Shown here piece by piece: positions 29,444 to 39,400 of a stretch of DNA of 64,000 nt (the first letter of the stretch is position 1; each line of letters opens with the position of its first letter). The translations under genes and the position numbers were made by a program. The DNA lies in assembly GCA_000381605.1 (NCBI GenBank), contig KB906754.1:827147-891146 (forward strand), read 5' to 3'. The notes beneath the pieces are model-generated. The model saw only the letters and a list, made by a program, of their open reading frames with translations, did not search any database and was not told where the DNA came from. This DNA is from Acidobacteriaceae bacterium KBS 89 (GTDB lineage: Bacteria > Acidobacteriota > Terriglobia > Terriglobales > Acidobacteriaceae).

Positions 29444-29581
29444 CTCGCCCAGGCACGAAACTTTGTGTTACGGTGTTTCGTCTTCGTAACACCAAAAATA
29501 ATCTTTGCCCTTTAGGATGAGGACCGATCGATTCGCATCCTGAAAATTACGTTGTGCCAAGGCATTTTTTCGAGGAGAGTC

Positions 29582-31660
29582 ATGATTGTTAAGTCGCTAG
29601 CTAGTTTTCTGGTGCTGTCCACAGGCATGTGCCTGGGGCAGTCGTTTCTTGGATCGGATATGGCCCCTGGACCGACGACGGAGCCGAAGAAGCCGATTAT
29701 CTTTGACCTTTCTGCGATCGATAAAACGGCAGACCCGTGCGTAGATTTCTATCAGTATGCTTGCGGGAACTGGCTGAAGAAGAACCCGATTCCCGGTGAC
29801 CAGTCAAGGTGGGGACGCTTCAATGAACTGGCGGAACGGAACAATTATCTGCTTTACGTCGAACTCAAGGCTGCGGCCGATGCTCCGAAGACTCCGTTGC
29901 AGAAGAAGTATGGCGACTACTTTGCCGCGTGCATGAACGAAGACCTGGCGGACAAACTGGGTGCGAAGCCGGTTGAGCCAGTGATGAAGACGATCGCTTC
30001 GCTGCAGGACAAGAAGCAGCTGTCGGCGATGGTGGCTGAGCTGCAAAACGAATACGCGGTGGGAACGTTCTATCAACTCGGCGTGCAGCAGGATCAGAAG
30101 GATTCGAGCCAACAGATTGTGAACGCGGGACAGGGCGGACTTACACTACCCGATCGCTCGTACTATATCGACGACAGTCCGCGTAGCCAGAAGCTGCGTG
30201 AGCAGTATGTGGACCACTTGACGAATATGTTCGTGCTGCTGGGCGATTCGCAGGACAAGGCGGCGCAAGAGGCCAAGAGCGTGATGTCGATCGAGACGGG
30301 GCTGGCCAAGGGAGCGATCGATCGCGTGGAGTTGCGGGATCCGGCGAAGCGATATCACATTATGACGTTGGCTGAGTTGCAGGCCCTGTCTCCAAGCTAT
30401 AACTGGGACGCTTATGTGAAGGGCATCAAGATCGGCGAGTTCAAGACGTTGAATGTGGCGACGCCGACGTACTTCACGGCAATGAATGCCGAGATCGATT
30501 CGGCGAGCGTGGATTCTCTAAAGAGCTACTTGCGGTGGCATGCACTGCGGTCTGCGGCGCCTGCGCTGTCGAAGCCATTCGTCGACGAGAACTTCAATTT
30601 CTTCTCCGCGACTTTGAATGGTCAGAAGGAGCAGACGCCACGTTGGAAGCGCTGCACGCGAGCAACCGACCAGGCGTTGGGCGAGGCTGTGGGCCAGGAC
30701 TGGGTTAAGCAAAACTTCCCACCGGACGCAAAGGCGAACATGGACAAGCTGGTGGCAGCGCTGGAGCGGGCGCTGGGCCAGGACATCCAGCAGCTGCCGT
30801 GGATGAGCGATGCGACCAAGGTCGAAGCGAAGGCAAAGCTGGATGCAATCCGGAACAAGATCGGCTATCCGGAAAACTGGCGCGACTACAGCGGGCTTGT
30901 GGTGAAGCGCGATGACCCACTTGGCAACATTGAGAGGAGCATAGAGTTTGAGCGTCGGCGCAACTACAACAAGCTGGGCAAGCCGGTCGAAGAGAAGGAA
31001 TGGACGATGACACCGCCGACGGTGAACGCCTATTACAACCCACCGAACAACGACATCAATTTCCCTGCGGGCATTCTGCAGCCGCCGTTCTTCGATAACA
31101 GCATGGACCCGGCAGTGAACTTCGGCGGGATCGGCGTGGTGATCGGCCACGAGATGACGCATGGGTTCGACGACCAGGGATCGAAGTACGATCCGAAGGG
31201 CAATGTGAAGCAGTGGTTCACGGCTGAGGATCTTGCGAAGTTCAAAGAGCGAACCGACTGCGAAGCGAAAGAGTATGACGGCTTCAAGGTTGCCGAAGGC
31301 CAGAACCTAAACGGCAAGCTGACGCTAGGCGAAAACACTGCCGACAACGGCGGCATCCGAATCGCATTTCAGGCGCTTCAAGAGGTCCTGGCTAAAGGCG
31401 GACCAGGTGCCGAGCCCGGTTACTCGAATGGCGAAAAGGATGGTTACACTCCGAGGCAACGGTTCTTCATCACGTTTGGACAGGTATGGTGCCAGAATCA
31501 GACGGAGCAGAGTGCGCGTGTGCTGGCGAAGACGGATCCACACAGCTCAGGCGAGTGGAGGACGAAAGGCACGGTGCAGAACTTCGACGAGTTTGGCAAG
31601 GCGTTTGGCTGCAAGGTTGGCCAACCGATGATGCCGACGAATTCGTGCCGCGTCTGGTAG
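29582..31660 (+). CDS. M13-family zinc endopeptidase (neprilysin-like)
   Basis: A 692-residue exported metallopeptidase, likely periplasmic or lipid-free secreted. The ATG at 29582 has GAGGAGA 4-5 bases upstream and begins a signal peptide (MIVKSLASFLVLSTGMCLG); an in-frame ATG 30 bases earlier is not supported. DPCVDFYQYACGNW is the family's N-terminal mark. HEMTHGFDDQG near residue 522 is the zinc-binding HExxH. GENTADNGG near 583 carries the third ligand (Glu) and the Asp. It ends in CRVW, the M13 terminal motif with its cysteine. The length is normal. Substrates are probably small peptides. Confidence 0.93.
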   Translation: MIVKSLASFLVLSTGMCLGQSFLGSDMAPGPTTEPKKPIIFDLSAIDKTADPCVDFYQYACGNWLKKNPIPGDQSRWGRFNELAERNNYLLYVELKAAADAPKTPLQKKYGDYFAACMNEDLADKLGAKPVEPVMKTIASLQDKKQLSAMVAELQNEYAVGTFYQLGVQQDQKDSSQQIVNAGQGGLTLPDRSYYIDDSPRSQKLREQYVDHLTNMFVLLGDSQDKAAQEAKSVMSIETGLAKGAIDRVELRDPAKRYHIMTLAELQALSPSYNWDAYVKGIKIGEFKTLNVATPTYFTAMNAEIDSASVDSLKSYLRWHALRSAAPALSKPFVDENFNFFSATLNGQKEQTPRWKRCTRATDQALGEAVGQDWVKQNFPPDAKANMDKLVAALERALGQDIQQLPWMSDATKVEAKAKLDAIRNKIGYPENWRDYSGLVVKRDDPLGNIERSIEFERRRNYNKLGKPVEEKEWTMTPPTVNAYYNPPNNDINFPAGILQPPFFDNSMDPAVNFGGIGVVIGHEMTHGFDDQGSKYDPKGNVKQWFTAEDLAKFKERTDCEAKEYDGFKVAEGQNLNGKLTLGENTADNGGIRIAFQALQEVLAKGGPGAEPGYSNGEKDGYTPRQRFFITFGQVWCQNQTEQSARVLAKTDPHSSGEWRTKGTVQNFDEFGKAFGCKVGQPMMPTNSCRVW

Positions 31661-31680
31661 CAGTTAGTGAAATGAAGGAA

Positions 31681-31708
31681 GGCCCGGGCTTCGGCTCGGG
31701 CCTTTTTT
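31681..31708 (+). terminator. Intrinsic terminator after the M13 peptidase gene
   Basis: GGCCCGGGC, TTCG loop, GCTCGGGCC, then TTTTTT. The stable tetraloop hairpin lies 20 bases after the stop. Confidence 0.9.
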
Positions 31709-31904
31709 GTTTTCGAGGTTCGGCCGAGAGGGTAACCATCGGTATGGTGACCGTGTCTAAGGGGTTAGATTCGCCAGGAATGCATCGGGCGGGTGGCACA
31801 AAGTCGCGACAGCTTCTACAATAAGCAGAGGAATCGTACCCTACAGAATTGCTCGCGGCAGAAGGTGGTCGAAAACCGTCCACTGGCGAGGATTAAGGAA
31901 GCGC

Positions 31905-33182
31905 ATGAAGTTGAGCAGGATTGGCCGGGTTTCAATGGCCTTGGTAGTGTCCGTAGCGATGGGTCTGGGCATGACGGCGTGCGGTGGTGGCACGATCGGG
32001 TTCATGTGGGTCTTAGGAACGCAGTATAACCAGATCGCCGGCTTCAAGATCGATGACTTCACGGGGAACCTCACCCAGATTCCGCACTCGCCGGTTTCCT
32101 CTGGCGGGTCGAATCCAGTCGCGCTGGTGGTAAAGCCCGGCGGCCGGTATGTCTACGTGATCAACAAGGGTGGCGGCGCAGCAACCAGCGCTTCCGGAGC
32201 ACTGCCCTGCGGAACCACCGGCGGGATCGCCGAGTTCGGCGTGGGTGGACAGGGCGTACTGACCTTCCAGCAGTGCTTTCAGAGCCAGGGATCGACGCCC
32301 GTGTGGGCGGCCCATGACAGTACGGGCAACTTCCTTTATGTTCTGGACCAGATTGCACCGAGTGCGAACTGTGACGTGAACCACATCAACACCGCTTCCT
32401 GTTACGGCGACATCACCGTGTTCTCGATGGATCCAAGCACAGGGCGGCTCACACTGGTGCTGAATCAGCAGATCAAAGATCCCGTGACCGGGCTGCAGTT
32501 AACCTACTTCCCTGTCGGGCAGTTCCCGAAGATGATGGCGCTGGCTGGTTCGTGCGTGTTCACACTTGATTCGGATGCGAATCAGACCGTATTTCCATAC
32601 GCAGCAGGGGGCAATGGACAGTTGACGCAGACGGCGAACTCGATCGTCAACTCGGGCGCGACGCGGGCGACATCGATCATTGCAGGGGGCACTTCGGTCT
32701 ACATCACCGACGCGGGTCCGGCGAACACAAATAGTCCGGGACAGATTCTTCCCTTCACCGTTGGGGGCACTAGCTGCTCGCTGAATACGGTAACGGGCGG
32801 TGCGACACAGAACTTGTCGCCGGCGGCAAACCCTGTGTATGCCCTCGTGGACAGCAAGAGCAAGTATCTGTATGTGGCGAACCAGTCGACGACGAACACG
32901 ACCAATCCGAATAGCTCGATCTCTGCGTTCTTCTTCAACGCGAATGGCCAGCTACAAGGAATTCCGGACCCGCCAAACAATCCTTATCCTGTTGGCGCAG
33001 GGCCGGTGTGCATGGTTGAAGATCCTTCGAACCAGTATCTCTATACGTCGAATGGAGACGGAACGGTAACCGGTAAGGTCTTGTTCGCACCTTCGGGTCA
33101 GCTATCGAACTTGAGTCGAGGGTCGACCTTTACGGCAGTAGGCCAGGCGACATGCCTTGCAGTAAGCGGCAACGTAGACTAG
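31905..33182 (+). CDS. Beta-propeller lipoprotein, lactonase-like (first of two)
   Basis: A 425-residue lipoprotein. The signal ends at MTAC (lipobox Cys at residue 26). The mature part is a seven-bladed-propeller-type sequence with repeated PVALVVKPGGRYVYVINK-like blades (also YALVDSKSKYLYVANQS and CMVEDPSNQYLYTSNGD), as in the 6-phosphogluconolactonase/YVTN family. Acidobacteria encode many such lipoproteins; a lactonase activity is not implied by the fold, and surface adhesion or carbohydrate binding are alternatives. AGGA precedes the start. The paralogous neighbour starts 106 bases later in the same direction. Confidence 0.82.
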   Translation: MKLSRIGRVSMALVVSVAMGLGMTACGGGTIGFMWVLGTQYNQIAGFKIDDFTGNLTQIPHSPVSSGGSNPVALVVKPGGRYVYVINKGGGAATSASGALPCGTTGGIAEFGVGGQGVLTFQQCFQSQGSTPVWAAHDSTGNFLYVLDQIAPSANCDVNHINTASCYGDITVFSMDPSTGRLTLVLNQQIKDPVTGLQLTYFPVGQFPKMMALAGSCVFTLDSDANQTVFPYAAGGNGQLTQTANSIVNSGATRATSIIAGGTSVYITDAGPANTNSPGQILPFTVGGTSCSLNTVTGGATQNLSPAANPVYALVDSKSKYLYVANQSTTNTTNPNSSISAFFFNANGQLQGIPDPPNNPYPVGAGPVCMVEDPSNQYLYTSNGDGTVTGKVLFAPSGQLSNLSRGSTFTAVGQATCLAVSGNVD

Positions 33183-33288
33183 CTGGCAGAATGGCAGTTA
33201 GTGAACCAGGGCAGGATGTCGACACGAATCCTGAGTATTAGGGACAGCAGCAGCGGGCGGAAACGATTTGCCCCGGAGTCAGGCAAGC

Positions 33289-34539
33289 ATGAAGTGGAAT
33301 AAATTGGGCCGCGGAACATTGGCCTCGATATTGTCTTTGGCGTTGGTGAGCGTAACGGCGTGCAGCCGCGACTATGTACTAGCGTATGTGTACGTGACGA
33401 CGGCGAAGCCTTTGACGACCACGTCACCGAATGGCGGTATCAGTGCTTATGCGGTGGACTATCAGATCGGTTCATTGACGCCGCTGGCGGACTCGCCGAT
33501 ACCGGCCGGTCGGAACCCTGTGACTCTGGTGGCTTCGCCAAACGCGCTGAACCTGTACGTGGTGAACCACGACGATTCGTCCGTGGGTGAATATTCGATC
33601 GGGACGGACGGGAAGATCTACCTGCAGAACACCTACAACATCACGGGGAGTCTGGCGACATCAGTTGCAATTGATTCGGTGGGGGCGTTCCTGTACGTAA
33701 CGTTCACCTACCAGATAGGGCCGAATGGTCAGCAGCTTTATTCTCCGGCATCGCCCGGGCCAGGCGGAGTAACGATCTTCCCGATCAAGGCGGACGGCAG
33801 TCTGGGTACTCCGTCTACTGTAAAGGTCGGGAATAATCCGATCGGGGTCGTGGTGAGCCGTCCTAAGGCAGGAGCGGTTTTCGCGTATGTGGTTGATCAG
33901 GAAAGTCCGACGACGCCAAAGGCAACGGTGCTTGGGTTCTCGCAGAATCCGACGACGGGCGCTTTGACACCGACGCCGGGGACGGTGATTACGACGGACC
34001 CGACGGGCAAGACGGTGGCGACGGGTTATGGTGCCGGTGTGACGCCTAGTGCGATCGTGGAAGATCCTTCGGCGCGGTTTGTATATATCACCGACCAGGC
34101 CACCAATCAGCTTTATGGCAATGTTGTCGCGAATGATGGTTCGCTGGTGGCGATGACCAATAGCCCGTTTCCAACGGGTATATTGCCAGTCGGCGTCACG
34201 ATCGATCCTCGCGGCAAATTTCTGTATGTTTCAAACTTCTCCTCCAGCACGGTGGGAGCGTATGCGATCGATCAGGCGACTGGAACACCGGTGGGGTCTG
34301 TCGGATCGGCCTCTACGGCGGTGGATACATCGCCGCGGTGTGTAACGATCGAACCGGCGTTGGGCATCTACCTCTACTCCGCGAATAACCTTGCGAGCGA
34401 TGTTTCTGCCCTGCAACTGGATCCTCACAACGGCGGACTGAAACAGGTGCAGAACACTCCGTTCCCATCTGGCGCGCTGCCGACGTGTGCGGTGTCAGTG
34501 GCCAATGGATCGCATCCGACACAGATCATCGTCAACTAG
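33289..34539 (+). CDS. Beta-propeller lipoprotein, lactonase-like (second of two)
   Basis: A 416-residue paralogue of the preceding gene. The ATG at 33289 begins a short lipoprotein signal ending VSVTAC (lipobox). Blades read [40 protein letters not shown] and [19 protein letters not shown], the YVTN-type pattern. The frame is open 21 bases further upstream without a good ribosome site. A very strong terminator follows. Probably it shares the transcript of the first copy. No catalytic residues can be assigned; the two proteins differ widely in sequence, so the duplication is not recent. Confidence 0.82.
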   Translation: MKWNKLGRGTLASILSLALVSVTACSRDYVLAYVYVTTAKPLTTTSPNGGISAYAVDYQIGSLTPLADSPIPAGRNPVTLVASPNALNLYVVNHDDSSVGEYSIGTDGKIYLQNTYNITGSLATSVAIDSVGAFLYVTFTYQIGPNGQQLYSPASPGPGGVTIFPIKADGSLGTPSTVKVGNNPIGVVVSRPKAGAVFAYVVDQESPTTPKATVLGFSQNPTTGALTPTPGTVITTDPTGKTVATGYGAGVTPSAIVEDPSARFVYITDQATNQLYGNVVANDGSLVAMTNSPFPTGILPVGVTIDPRGKFLYVSNFSSSTVGAYAIDQATGTPVGSVGSASTAVDTSPRCVTIEPALGIYLYSANNLASDVSALQLDPHNGGLKQVQNTPFPSGALPTCAVSVANGSHPTQIIVN

Positions 34540-34560
34540 TCTTCAAGGCCTCATGTTGGA

Positions 34561-34592
34561 GCAAAGGGCCCCGCGATTGCGGGGCCCTTTGC
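34561..34592 (+). terminator. Perfect 14-base-pair hairpin after the lipoprotein pair
   Basis: GCAAAGGGCCCCGC, loop GATT, GCGGGGCCCTTTGC. The stem is perfect; the tract after it is only modestly T-rich. It separates the lipoprotein pair from pyrH. Confidence 0.8.
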
Positions 34593-34663
34593 TATGTTGT
34601 GTGACGATTTCACTGAGAGCAGTGACGCCGTACCCAATTGCCCATGCGATACTTAGTCTTGAC

Positions 34664-35368
34664 ATGTACAAAAGAGTCCTCCTCAAGATCTCTGGAGAAG
34701 CCCTGGCCGCAGGCAAGGGTTTCGGTATCGATGCAGTCTTCATCCACAAAGTAGCCGCAGAGATCGCCGCAGTTCACGCACTTGGCTGCGAGATCGGCAT
34801 CGTCGTCGGAGGAGGGAACTTCTTCCGCGGCGTCGCCCAGCAGGCCATCGACATGGACCGTGTCGCCGCCGACCACATGGGCATGCTTTCGACGGTGATT
34901 AATGCAATAGCGCTTCAAGATGCCATCGAAAAGCTTGGCTTGTACTGCCGCGTCATGTCCGCTATCGAGATGCATGAGGTCGCCGAACCCTACATCCGCC
35001 GCCGCGCCATGCGCCACCTCGAAAAGGGGCGCATCGTCATCTTCGCTGCCGGCACCGGCAACCCGTTCTTTTCCACCGACACGGCCGCCAGTCTCCGCGC
35101 CATGGAGATCAAGGCCGACATTCTCCTCAAAGCCACTTCCGTCGACGGCATCTATACCGCGGACCCCAAGGTCGACGATAAAGCCACAAAGCTCGAGCAG
35201 ATCACCTACAGCGACATCCTCCGCCTCAACCTTCGCGTGATGGATACCACCGCCGTTTCCCTTTGCAAAGACAACAACATGCCGATGATGGTCTTCAGCA
35301 TGAGCGAGCCCGGCAACATCGTCCGCGTCGTCAGCGGTGAAAAAATAGGCTCCCTCGTAACCGCCTGA
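34664..35368 (+). CDS. pyrH: UMP kinase
   Basis: Phosphorylates UMP to UDP in pyrimidine nucleotide synthesis. The ATG at 34664 gives the classical start [21 protein letters not shown]; the open frame extends 59 codons upstream through the terminator and is not credible. [33 protein letters not shown] and [17 protein letters not shown] are the standard blocks of bacterial hexameric PyrH (amino-acid-kinase fold, not the eukaryotic UMP-CMP type). Length 235 residues is normal. In most bacteria pyrH follows rpsB-tsf; here it is alone, 12 kb away from them and on the other strand, and no frr is beside it. Confidence 0.95.
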   Translation: MYKRVLLKISGEALAAGKGFGIDAVFIHKVAAEIAAVHALGCEIGIVVGGGNFFRGVAQQAIDMDRVAADHMGMLSTVINAIALQDAIEKLGLYCRVMSAIEMHEVAEPYIRRRAMRHLEKGRIVIFAAGTGNPFFSTDTAASLRAMEIKADILLKATSVDGIYTADPKVDDKATKLEQITYSDILRLNLRVMDTTAVSLCKDNNMPMMVFSMSEPGNIVRVVSGEKIGSLVTA

Positions 35369-35508
35369 CCGAACGAAAGATCGCGGATTTTGGATAATGC
35401 TGCGGCGCTGGGGAGAAAGATGCGTCTTGCGCCGGAATCTGCGCGTCAAATCTGCTGAAGCCGCACTAGATCCAGTCGCTGGCGCATCTAAAGAGCAGGA
35501 CAAAATCG

Positions 35509-36696
35509 GTGGATACGAGCATCCTCGAACTGAGACCGGAACCCGAGATCGCGCCGCCGCTAACTCCAAGTCCGCGGCCCGCAACCACGCGCAGGCCGCC
35601 GTTGCCAGCCCTCACCGGGATCCGTACGCTGCTCGCAATCTTCATCATCCTCTTCCATTTCACGCCTCCTCATCTTGGCCTACTCTACCCATTTATTGAC
35701 AACGGCTACGTTTTCGTCGGCGTCTTCTTTCTCATCTCCGGTTACGTCCTCACCTACAACTACGCCGATCGCGCCAACACCCTTAGCAAGCGCGAGTTCT
35801 GGTTAGCCCGCTTCTCGCGCCTCTATCCCGTTTACGTGCTGGTTCTCATCCTCTCGGTCAGCATGCTCCGGGAAGAATGGCAGGCACGCTCCCACGCTGA
35901 GTTCTGGCAAGGGGTCATCCTCACTCCGCTTGTCCTTCAGGGTTGGAGTCCGTCGGTCGCCACCTTCTGGAACACAGTCGCCTGGACTCTCACCAGCGAG
36001 ATTGTCCTTTACGCCGCCTTCCCGTGGCTCATCCGTTTACCCTGGCCCAAAAGGCCTCTCCAGCTGATCGCCCTTCTCATCACACTCTGGGTGATCGGCC
36101 TGGTTCCCCACTCGCTCTACCTCTACCTGAACCCCGACCACATGGCCGGTCCCGTCGATCGCTACAGCTCCTCACAACTCATCCGCTTCCTCAAGTACAC
36201 TCCGCTTCCCTACGTCTGCACCTTTCTCTCCGGCGTCACCCTGGGCAAGCTGCAACATGCCCTTGTCCTCTCCCCACGACAGCGCTTGCTCCTATCCGCT
36301 GTCAGCCTCGTCCTCGTCTGTGTCTTCTTCTACAGAATGGTGAACCATACACCTTATCTCCTGATGCATGGTGGTCTCATGACCCCAATCTTCGCCGGCC
36401 TCGTCCTTGGCCTCAGCGGCCCTCATCCAATCTCCGCGGTCTTCTCTTGGCGCCCGCTTCTCCTGATTGGCGAAAGCAGCTACTGTCTCTACCTGCTCCA
36501 CTTCAATGTCTTTCAGCTCCTCCACACCCACCACGTACCGGAGCGCCTTCACCTCGCCGCGCTCGACCCATGGCTGTCCTATGTCATTCTGGTTCTGCTG
36601 GCACTCGCCGTGTTTCGTTTCGTCGAAGTTCCCGCTCGCAAAGCTATCCTTCGCCGTTTCTCACGTAAGGCTGCCACTCTCGTTCCAGCCTCCTGA
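35509..36696 (+). CDS. Acyltransferase family 3 membrane protein
   Basis: A 395-residue multipass protein of the acyltransferase-3/OafB family, which O-acetylates or otherwise acylates polysaccharides or lipids at the membrane. LPALTGIRTLLAIFIILFHF is the first helix with the catalytic His, and FVGVFFLISGYVLTYNYADR carries the conserved SGY/F block; FWLARFSRLYPVYVL follows. About ten hydrophobic segments can be counted. The start is GTG at 35509. It is followed by a strong terminator, and no surface-polysaccharide genes adjoin it directly. The acceptor is unknown. Confidence 0.85.
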   Translation: MDTSILELRPEPEIAPPLTPSPRPATTRRPPLPALTGIRTLLAIFIILFHFTPPHLGLLYPFIDNGYVFVGVFFLISGYVLTYNYADRANTLSKREFWLARFSRLYPVYVLVLILSVSMLREEWQARSHAEFWQGVILTPLVLQGWSPSVATFWNTVAWTLTSEIVLYAAFPWLIRLPWPKRPLQLIALLITLWVIGLVPHSLYLYLNPDHMAGPVDRYSSSQLIRFLKYTPLPYVCTFLSGVTLGKLQHALVLSPRQRLLLSAVSLVLVCVFFYRMVNHTPYLLMHGGLMTPIFAGLVLGLSGPHPISAVFSWRPLLLIGESSYCLYLLHFNVFQLLHTHHVPERLHLAALDPWLSYVILVLLALAVFRFVEVPARKAILRRFSRKAATLVPAS

Positions 36697-37064
36697 TTTG
36701 ATCCTTGATTCGCGATGGCCAAGAGGGATACCCCCCTATTGCCCGCGCGTAAATTATTTATAATCAATGGTTTACGCGGTGCATTCGCCCGCAAAATATT
36801 GGTTGCATTGGGGTTACGTCCAAAATCCTGTTTCTAAATGAGTTAGCCCCGGAGGTTATCCGGGGCTAACTCATTTTCTGACCTATATATCCAGTATAGC
36901 GATTTGAGTGTAACTGACACGCCAGACGGATGTTGTTGTTCGGTATAGGGTTAGGTCAATGAGGGGCTTGACATGTGACTTTTGGGCGAAAAACAGCGAA
37001 AAATAAATCTGGCAGGTCACAAGGGCAATGGAATGAACCGCTTTGCCGACTGACTTGCGAGGAT
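36697..37064. other. Intergenic region with terminator
   Basis: About 370 bases between the converging acyltransferase gene and the small secreted-protein gene. It contains the terminator at 36839-36873 and, near 36999-37012, AAAAATAAATCTGG, an AT-rich word also found at 16328-16341. Nothing coding was seen. Confidence 0.4.
36839..36877 (+). terminator. Intrinsic terminator after the acyltransferase gene
   Basis: TGAGTTAGCCCCGG, seven-base loop, CCGGGGCTAACTCA, then TTTT. Perfect 14-base-pair stem, 140 bases after the stop. Confidence 0.85.
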
Positions 37065-37442
37065 CTACTGTGCTACCGCTTTTGCTGTGGCTTTGCTGGC
37101 ATCCTTTACGCCAACAGCGGTCTTTTCGCCGGCCTTCTCTGTGTAATCCACCGTGACCTTGGTGCCCTTCTTAGCGCCCATGTAGCTATCGACGCTGCCG
37201 GTTTCGACACCCTTGCCGGTGTCCTTGCCACCTTTGACGACCGTGCTATCGGTCCATTTGATAGTGTGCTCGGTGCCGTCAGCGGTCTTTACAACAAAGG
37301 TTTTTGTGCCCTTATCGACACTCTTCACGACTCCGCTGACCGCATGGGCCACGTCCTCGGCAATTGCACTGTGAATTCCAATGGTCATGATAAGGGCCAT
37401 CAGCCCAGCCAACAGGGCGCTTAATTTTTTCGAACGAAACAT
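37065..37442 (-). CDS. Small secreted beta-rich protein, unknown
   Basis: A 125-residue protein. AAGGAG lies 7 bases before the ATG at 37442 (the frame is open upstream but this site decides the start). The signal peptide ends in SAIAEDV at about residue 26. The mature part is a short beta-rich unit: VSGVVKSVDKGTKTFVVKTADGTEHTIKW, then a lysine-rich GAKKGTKVTVDYTEKAGEKTA repeat-like stretch, resembling small OB-like periplasmic proteins. The C terminus is Ala/Lys-rich (KDASKATAKAVAQ). Function unknown; the divergent neighbour is a carbonic anhydrase. Confidence 0.7.
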   Translation of the reverse strand: MFRSKKLSALLAGLMALIMTIGIHSAIAEDVAHAVSGVVKSVDKGTKTFVVKTADGTEHTIKWTDSTVVKGGKDTGKGVETGSVDSYMGAKKGTKVTVDYTEKAGEKTAVGVKDASKATAKAVAQ

Positions 37443-37811
37443 TGCGAATCTCCTTGGGGTTGGTTCTGAACGCTGCTTTGATCTTGCCATATACCATAAC
37501 CGAACAGAAGGGTTTCTATGGCCTCAACGTTGCGTGCCTCAGGGGCTAAATTTGGTGCCTTCGATATCGTAGCAGCTTGACCTCCGAGTCATCCCTCCAC
37601 TACCCTCCAACCATGCATTTTGCCGTTGCAGCCCGATATTGTTGTCCGTTCAGCATCTAGCTGACGACTCTTTTTCGAGGCTCCGCGCAAGGTCCCTCCA
37701 CAAAATCACCAGTCAATCGGCCGCGAACCGGCACATTTGTTCTGTCCCGGAAACACGTGAGACAGGGCCCTGAGCACCCCCCACCGCAAGTCATACTCAA
37801 GGAGCAAGACC
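37443..37811. other. Divergent intergenic region
   Basis: About 370 bases between the small secreted-protein gene and the second carbonic anhydrase gene. Promoters for both should lie here, but no clear hexamer pair was chosen. No hairpin or repeat stands out. Confidence 0.35.
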
Positions 37812-38393
37812 ATGAGCAAGATTCTCACCGAAGTCCTCTCCGCCAACGAAGCCTATGCCAGCACCTTCGGCGAAAAAGCCAACCTCACTCTCCCTCCAGC
37901 CCGCGGCTTCGCCATCCTCACCTGCATGGACGCCCGTCTCGACCCCGCTAAATACGCAGGCCTCTCCGAAGGCGATGCCCATGTCATCCGCAACGCCGGC
38001 GGCCGCGCGAGCGACGACGCCATCCGCTCTCTTGTCATCAGCTACAAGCTGCTCGGCACGAAAGAGTTCTTCGTGATCCACCACACCGACTGCGGCATGC
38101 TCTTCTTCACTAACGATGTGATGCGCGGCCTCCTCGCCAATAGCCTTGAGACTGCCGCCCTCACCGCCGAGGGCTTCAAGGATGTAGGCAAAGGCCCCGG
38201 TTCGATCGCCGCAGAGTTCATCGAATGGCTCACTATCAAAGACCAGGCCCAGTCCGTCGTTTCGGACGTGACCCGCATCCGCACAAGCCCTCTCGTGCCA
38301 AAGACCATTCCCATCTATGGCTACATCTACGACGTTCACTCCGGCAGGCTCATCGAAGTGCCAGCCGCCACCGTCGCTGGCCGCGCCGCCTGA
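37812..38393 (+). CDS. Beta-class carbonic anhydrase, second (Rv1284-like)
   Basis: A 193-residue beta-carbonic anhydrase of a different subgroup from the one at 21990. The zinc ligands are CMDARLD (Cys-Asp-Arg) and HHTDCGM (His, Cys). The MDAR rather than ADSR block and the extra His before HTDCG are features of the small subgroup that includes mycobacterial Rv1284. AAGGAG lies 9 bases before the ATG. Cytoplasmic, dimer or tetramer. It is monocistronic in this context. Two distinct enzymes in one window suggest separate roles, for example carbon supply versus pH response. Confidence 0.88.
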   Translation: MSKILTEVLSANEAYASTFGEKANLTLPPARGFAILTCMDARLDPAKYAGLSEGDAHVIRNAGGRASDDAIRSLVISYKLLGTKEFFVIHHTDCGMLFFTNDVMRGLLANSLETAALTAEGFKDVGKGPGSIAAEFIEWLTIKDQAQSVVSDVTRIRTSPLVPKTIPIYGYIYDVHSGRLIEVPAATVAGRAA

Positions 38394-38446
38394 CGAATGT
38401 AAGTCGGGTGTCCTGGAGGATTGCCATTGAAAATAAGAAAAGCCCT

Positions 38447-39400
38447 TCAACGCGAAGACACGGAGTATTGCACCAGCACACCATTGACAAAATCGGCCTG
38501 CACCTTCTCATCCTTCCCAATGAACGTGCACGAAGTGATGGTGAGGCCACCCTCGGCGCGATCATGCGTCTCGACCGCTTTGCCATATATGGCTTCAACC
38601 TGTTCCCGACTCATCCCCTTCTTCAGCGCCGGCGCGGGATCGCCCTGGTCCGAAGGACGCGCGGCAAGTCCTGGCGCTCCAGCTGGAGCATCGGCCGGAC
38701 GCCCTCCGGCATCACCCCCAACCGCGTCGCCCTGAAAGTTCACGTAGGCCGCCAGCGCATCCATCACAACCTGCGGCGTCAGCGAGTCTCCCATCTTTCG
38801 CGCATCGATACGTATGTTGAACCTCGATCCACCCTGCTGCCGTTTGATCGCGACCTGCTGCGCCCTCCTTGCGGCATCGTCCTCTGCGCGGGCTCGCTCG
38901 TAGGCGTCGCGCCTATCGCGTTCTGCCCTCACATAGTCCAGCTCGCGCTGCAGCGAACGCCGTCTGTTCGGATCGGTCTCGTTCCGTAGTTGGTCTTCGA
39001 GTTCCTTCTCCCTGTTGGTCTTGGGCGCCGGCGTAAAGTGGACCGAAGTATCCGCGTTGTCCGTCGCAGTGCCAAACCCGCCGCCGCCAAGCTGGAACTC
39101 AACGTTGTCTTTGTTCACCTTCACCTTCGTGATCATCACGCTCTGGCCATTCTGCACCGAGACGCCGAACTCCTTCATTCGGTCTCCATAACTCTTCGCG
39201 TCGAGCGTCGGTTGCCGGTTGGGATAGATGTCCACACCCTTCTGCGTCCCCGGCATATCCATCAACACCACAACCTGCTTGCCTTCAAAGAAACCTGAAA
39301 GCATGTCCGGGTTCTGCGCGACTGCACTGTTCGCGACGGCGAACAAGAAAGAACACACCATCAGGCCAAAGCCTTGCAACGACCAGCGGACACGACGCAT
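38447..39400 (-). CDS. Exported protein with SmpA/OmlA-like C-terminal module
   Basis: A 317-residue protein with GGAGGA 6 bases before its ATG and a signal peptide ending SAVAQ (about residue 29). Residues 30-130 form an uncharacterised beta domain (KQVVVLMDMPGTQKGVDIY). Residues 135-190 are highly charged and likely a coiled coil (REKELEDQLRNETDPNRRR). A Gly/Ala/Pro linker leads to LKKGMSREQVEAIYGKAVE and TSCTFIGKDEKVQADFVNG, which resemble the SmpA/OmlA (BamE-like) module. A role in the envelope is likely; no partner is adjacent. Confidence 0.65.
   Translation of the reverse strand: MRRVRWSLQGFGLMVCSFLFAVANSAVAQNPDMLSGFFEGKQVVVLMDMPGTQKGVDIYPNRQPTLDAKSYGDRMKEFGVSVQNGQSVMITKVKVNKDNVEFQLGGGGFGTATDNADTSVHFTPAPKTNREKELEDQLRNETDPNRRRSLQRELDYVRAERDRRDAYERARAEDDAARRAQQVAIKRQQGGSRFNIRIDARKMGDSLTPQVVMDALAAYVNFQGDAVGGDAGGRPADAPAGAPGLAARPSDQGDPAPALKKGMSREQVEAIYGKAVETHDRAEGGLTITSCTFIGKDEKVQADFVNGVLVQYSVSSR

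Noticed and set aside
34610-35584. A 324-codon open frame on the minus strand
   Set aside because: Antisense to pyrH, whose motifs are unmistakable.
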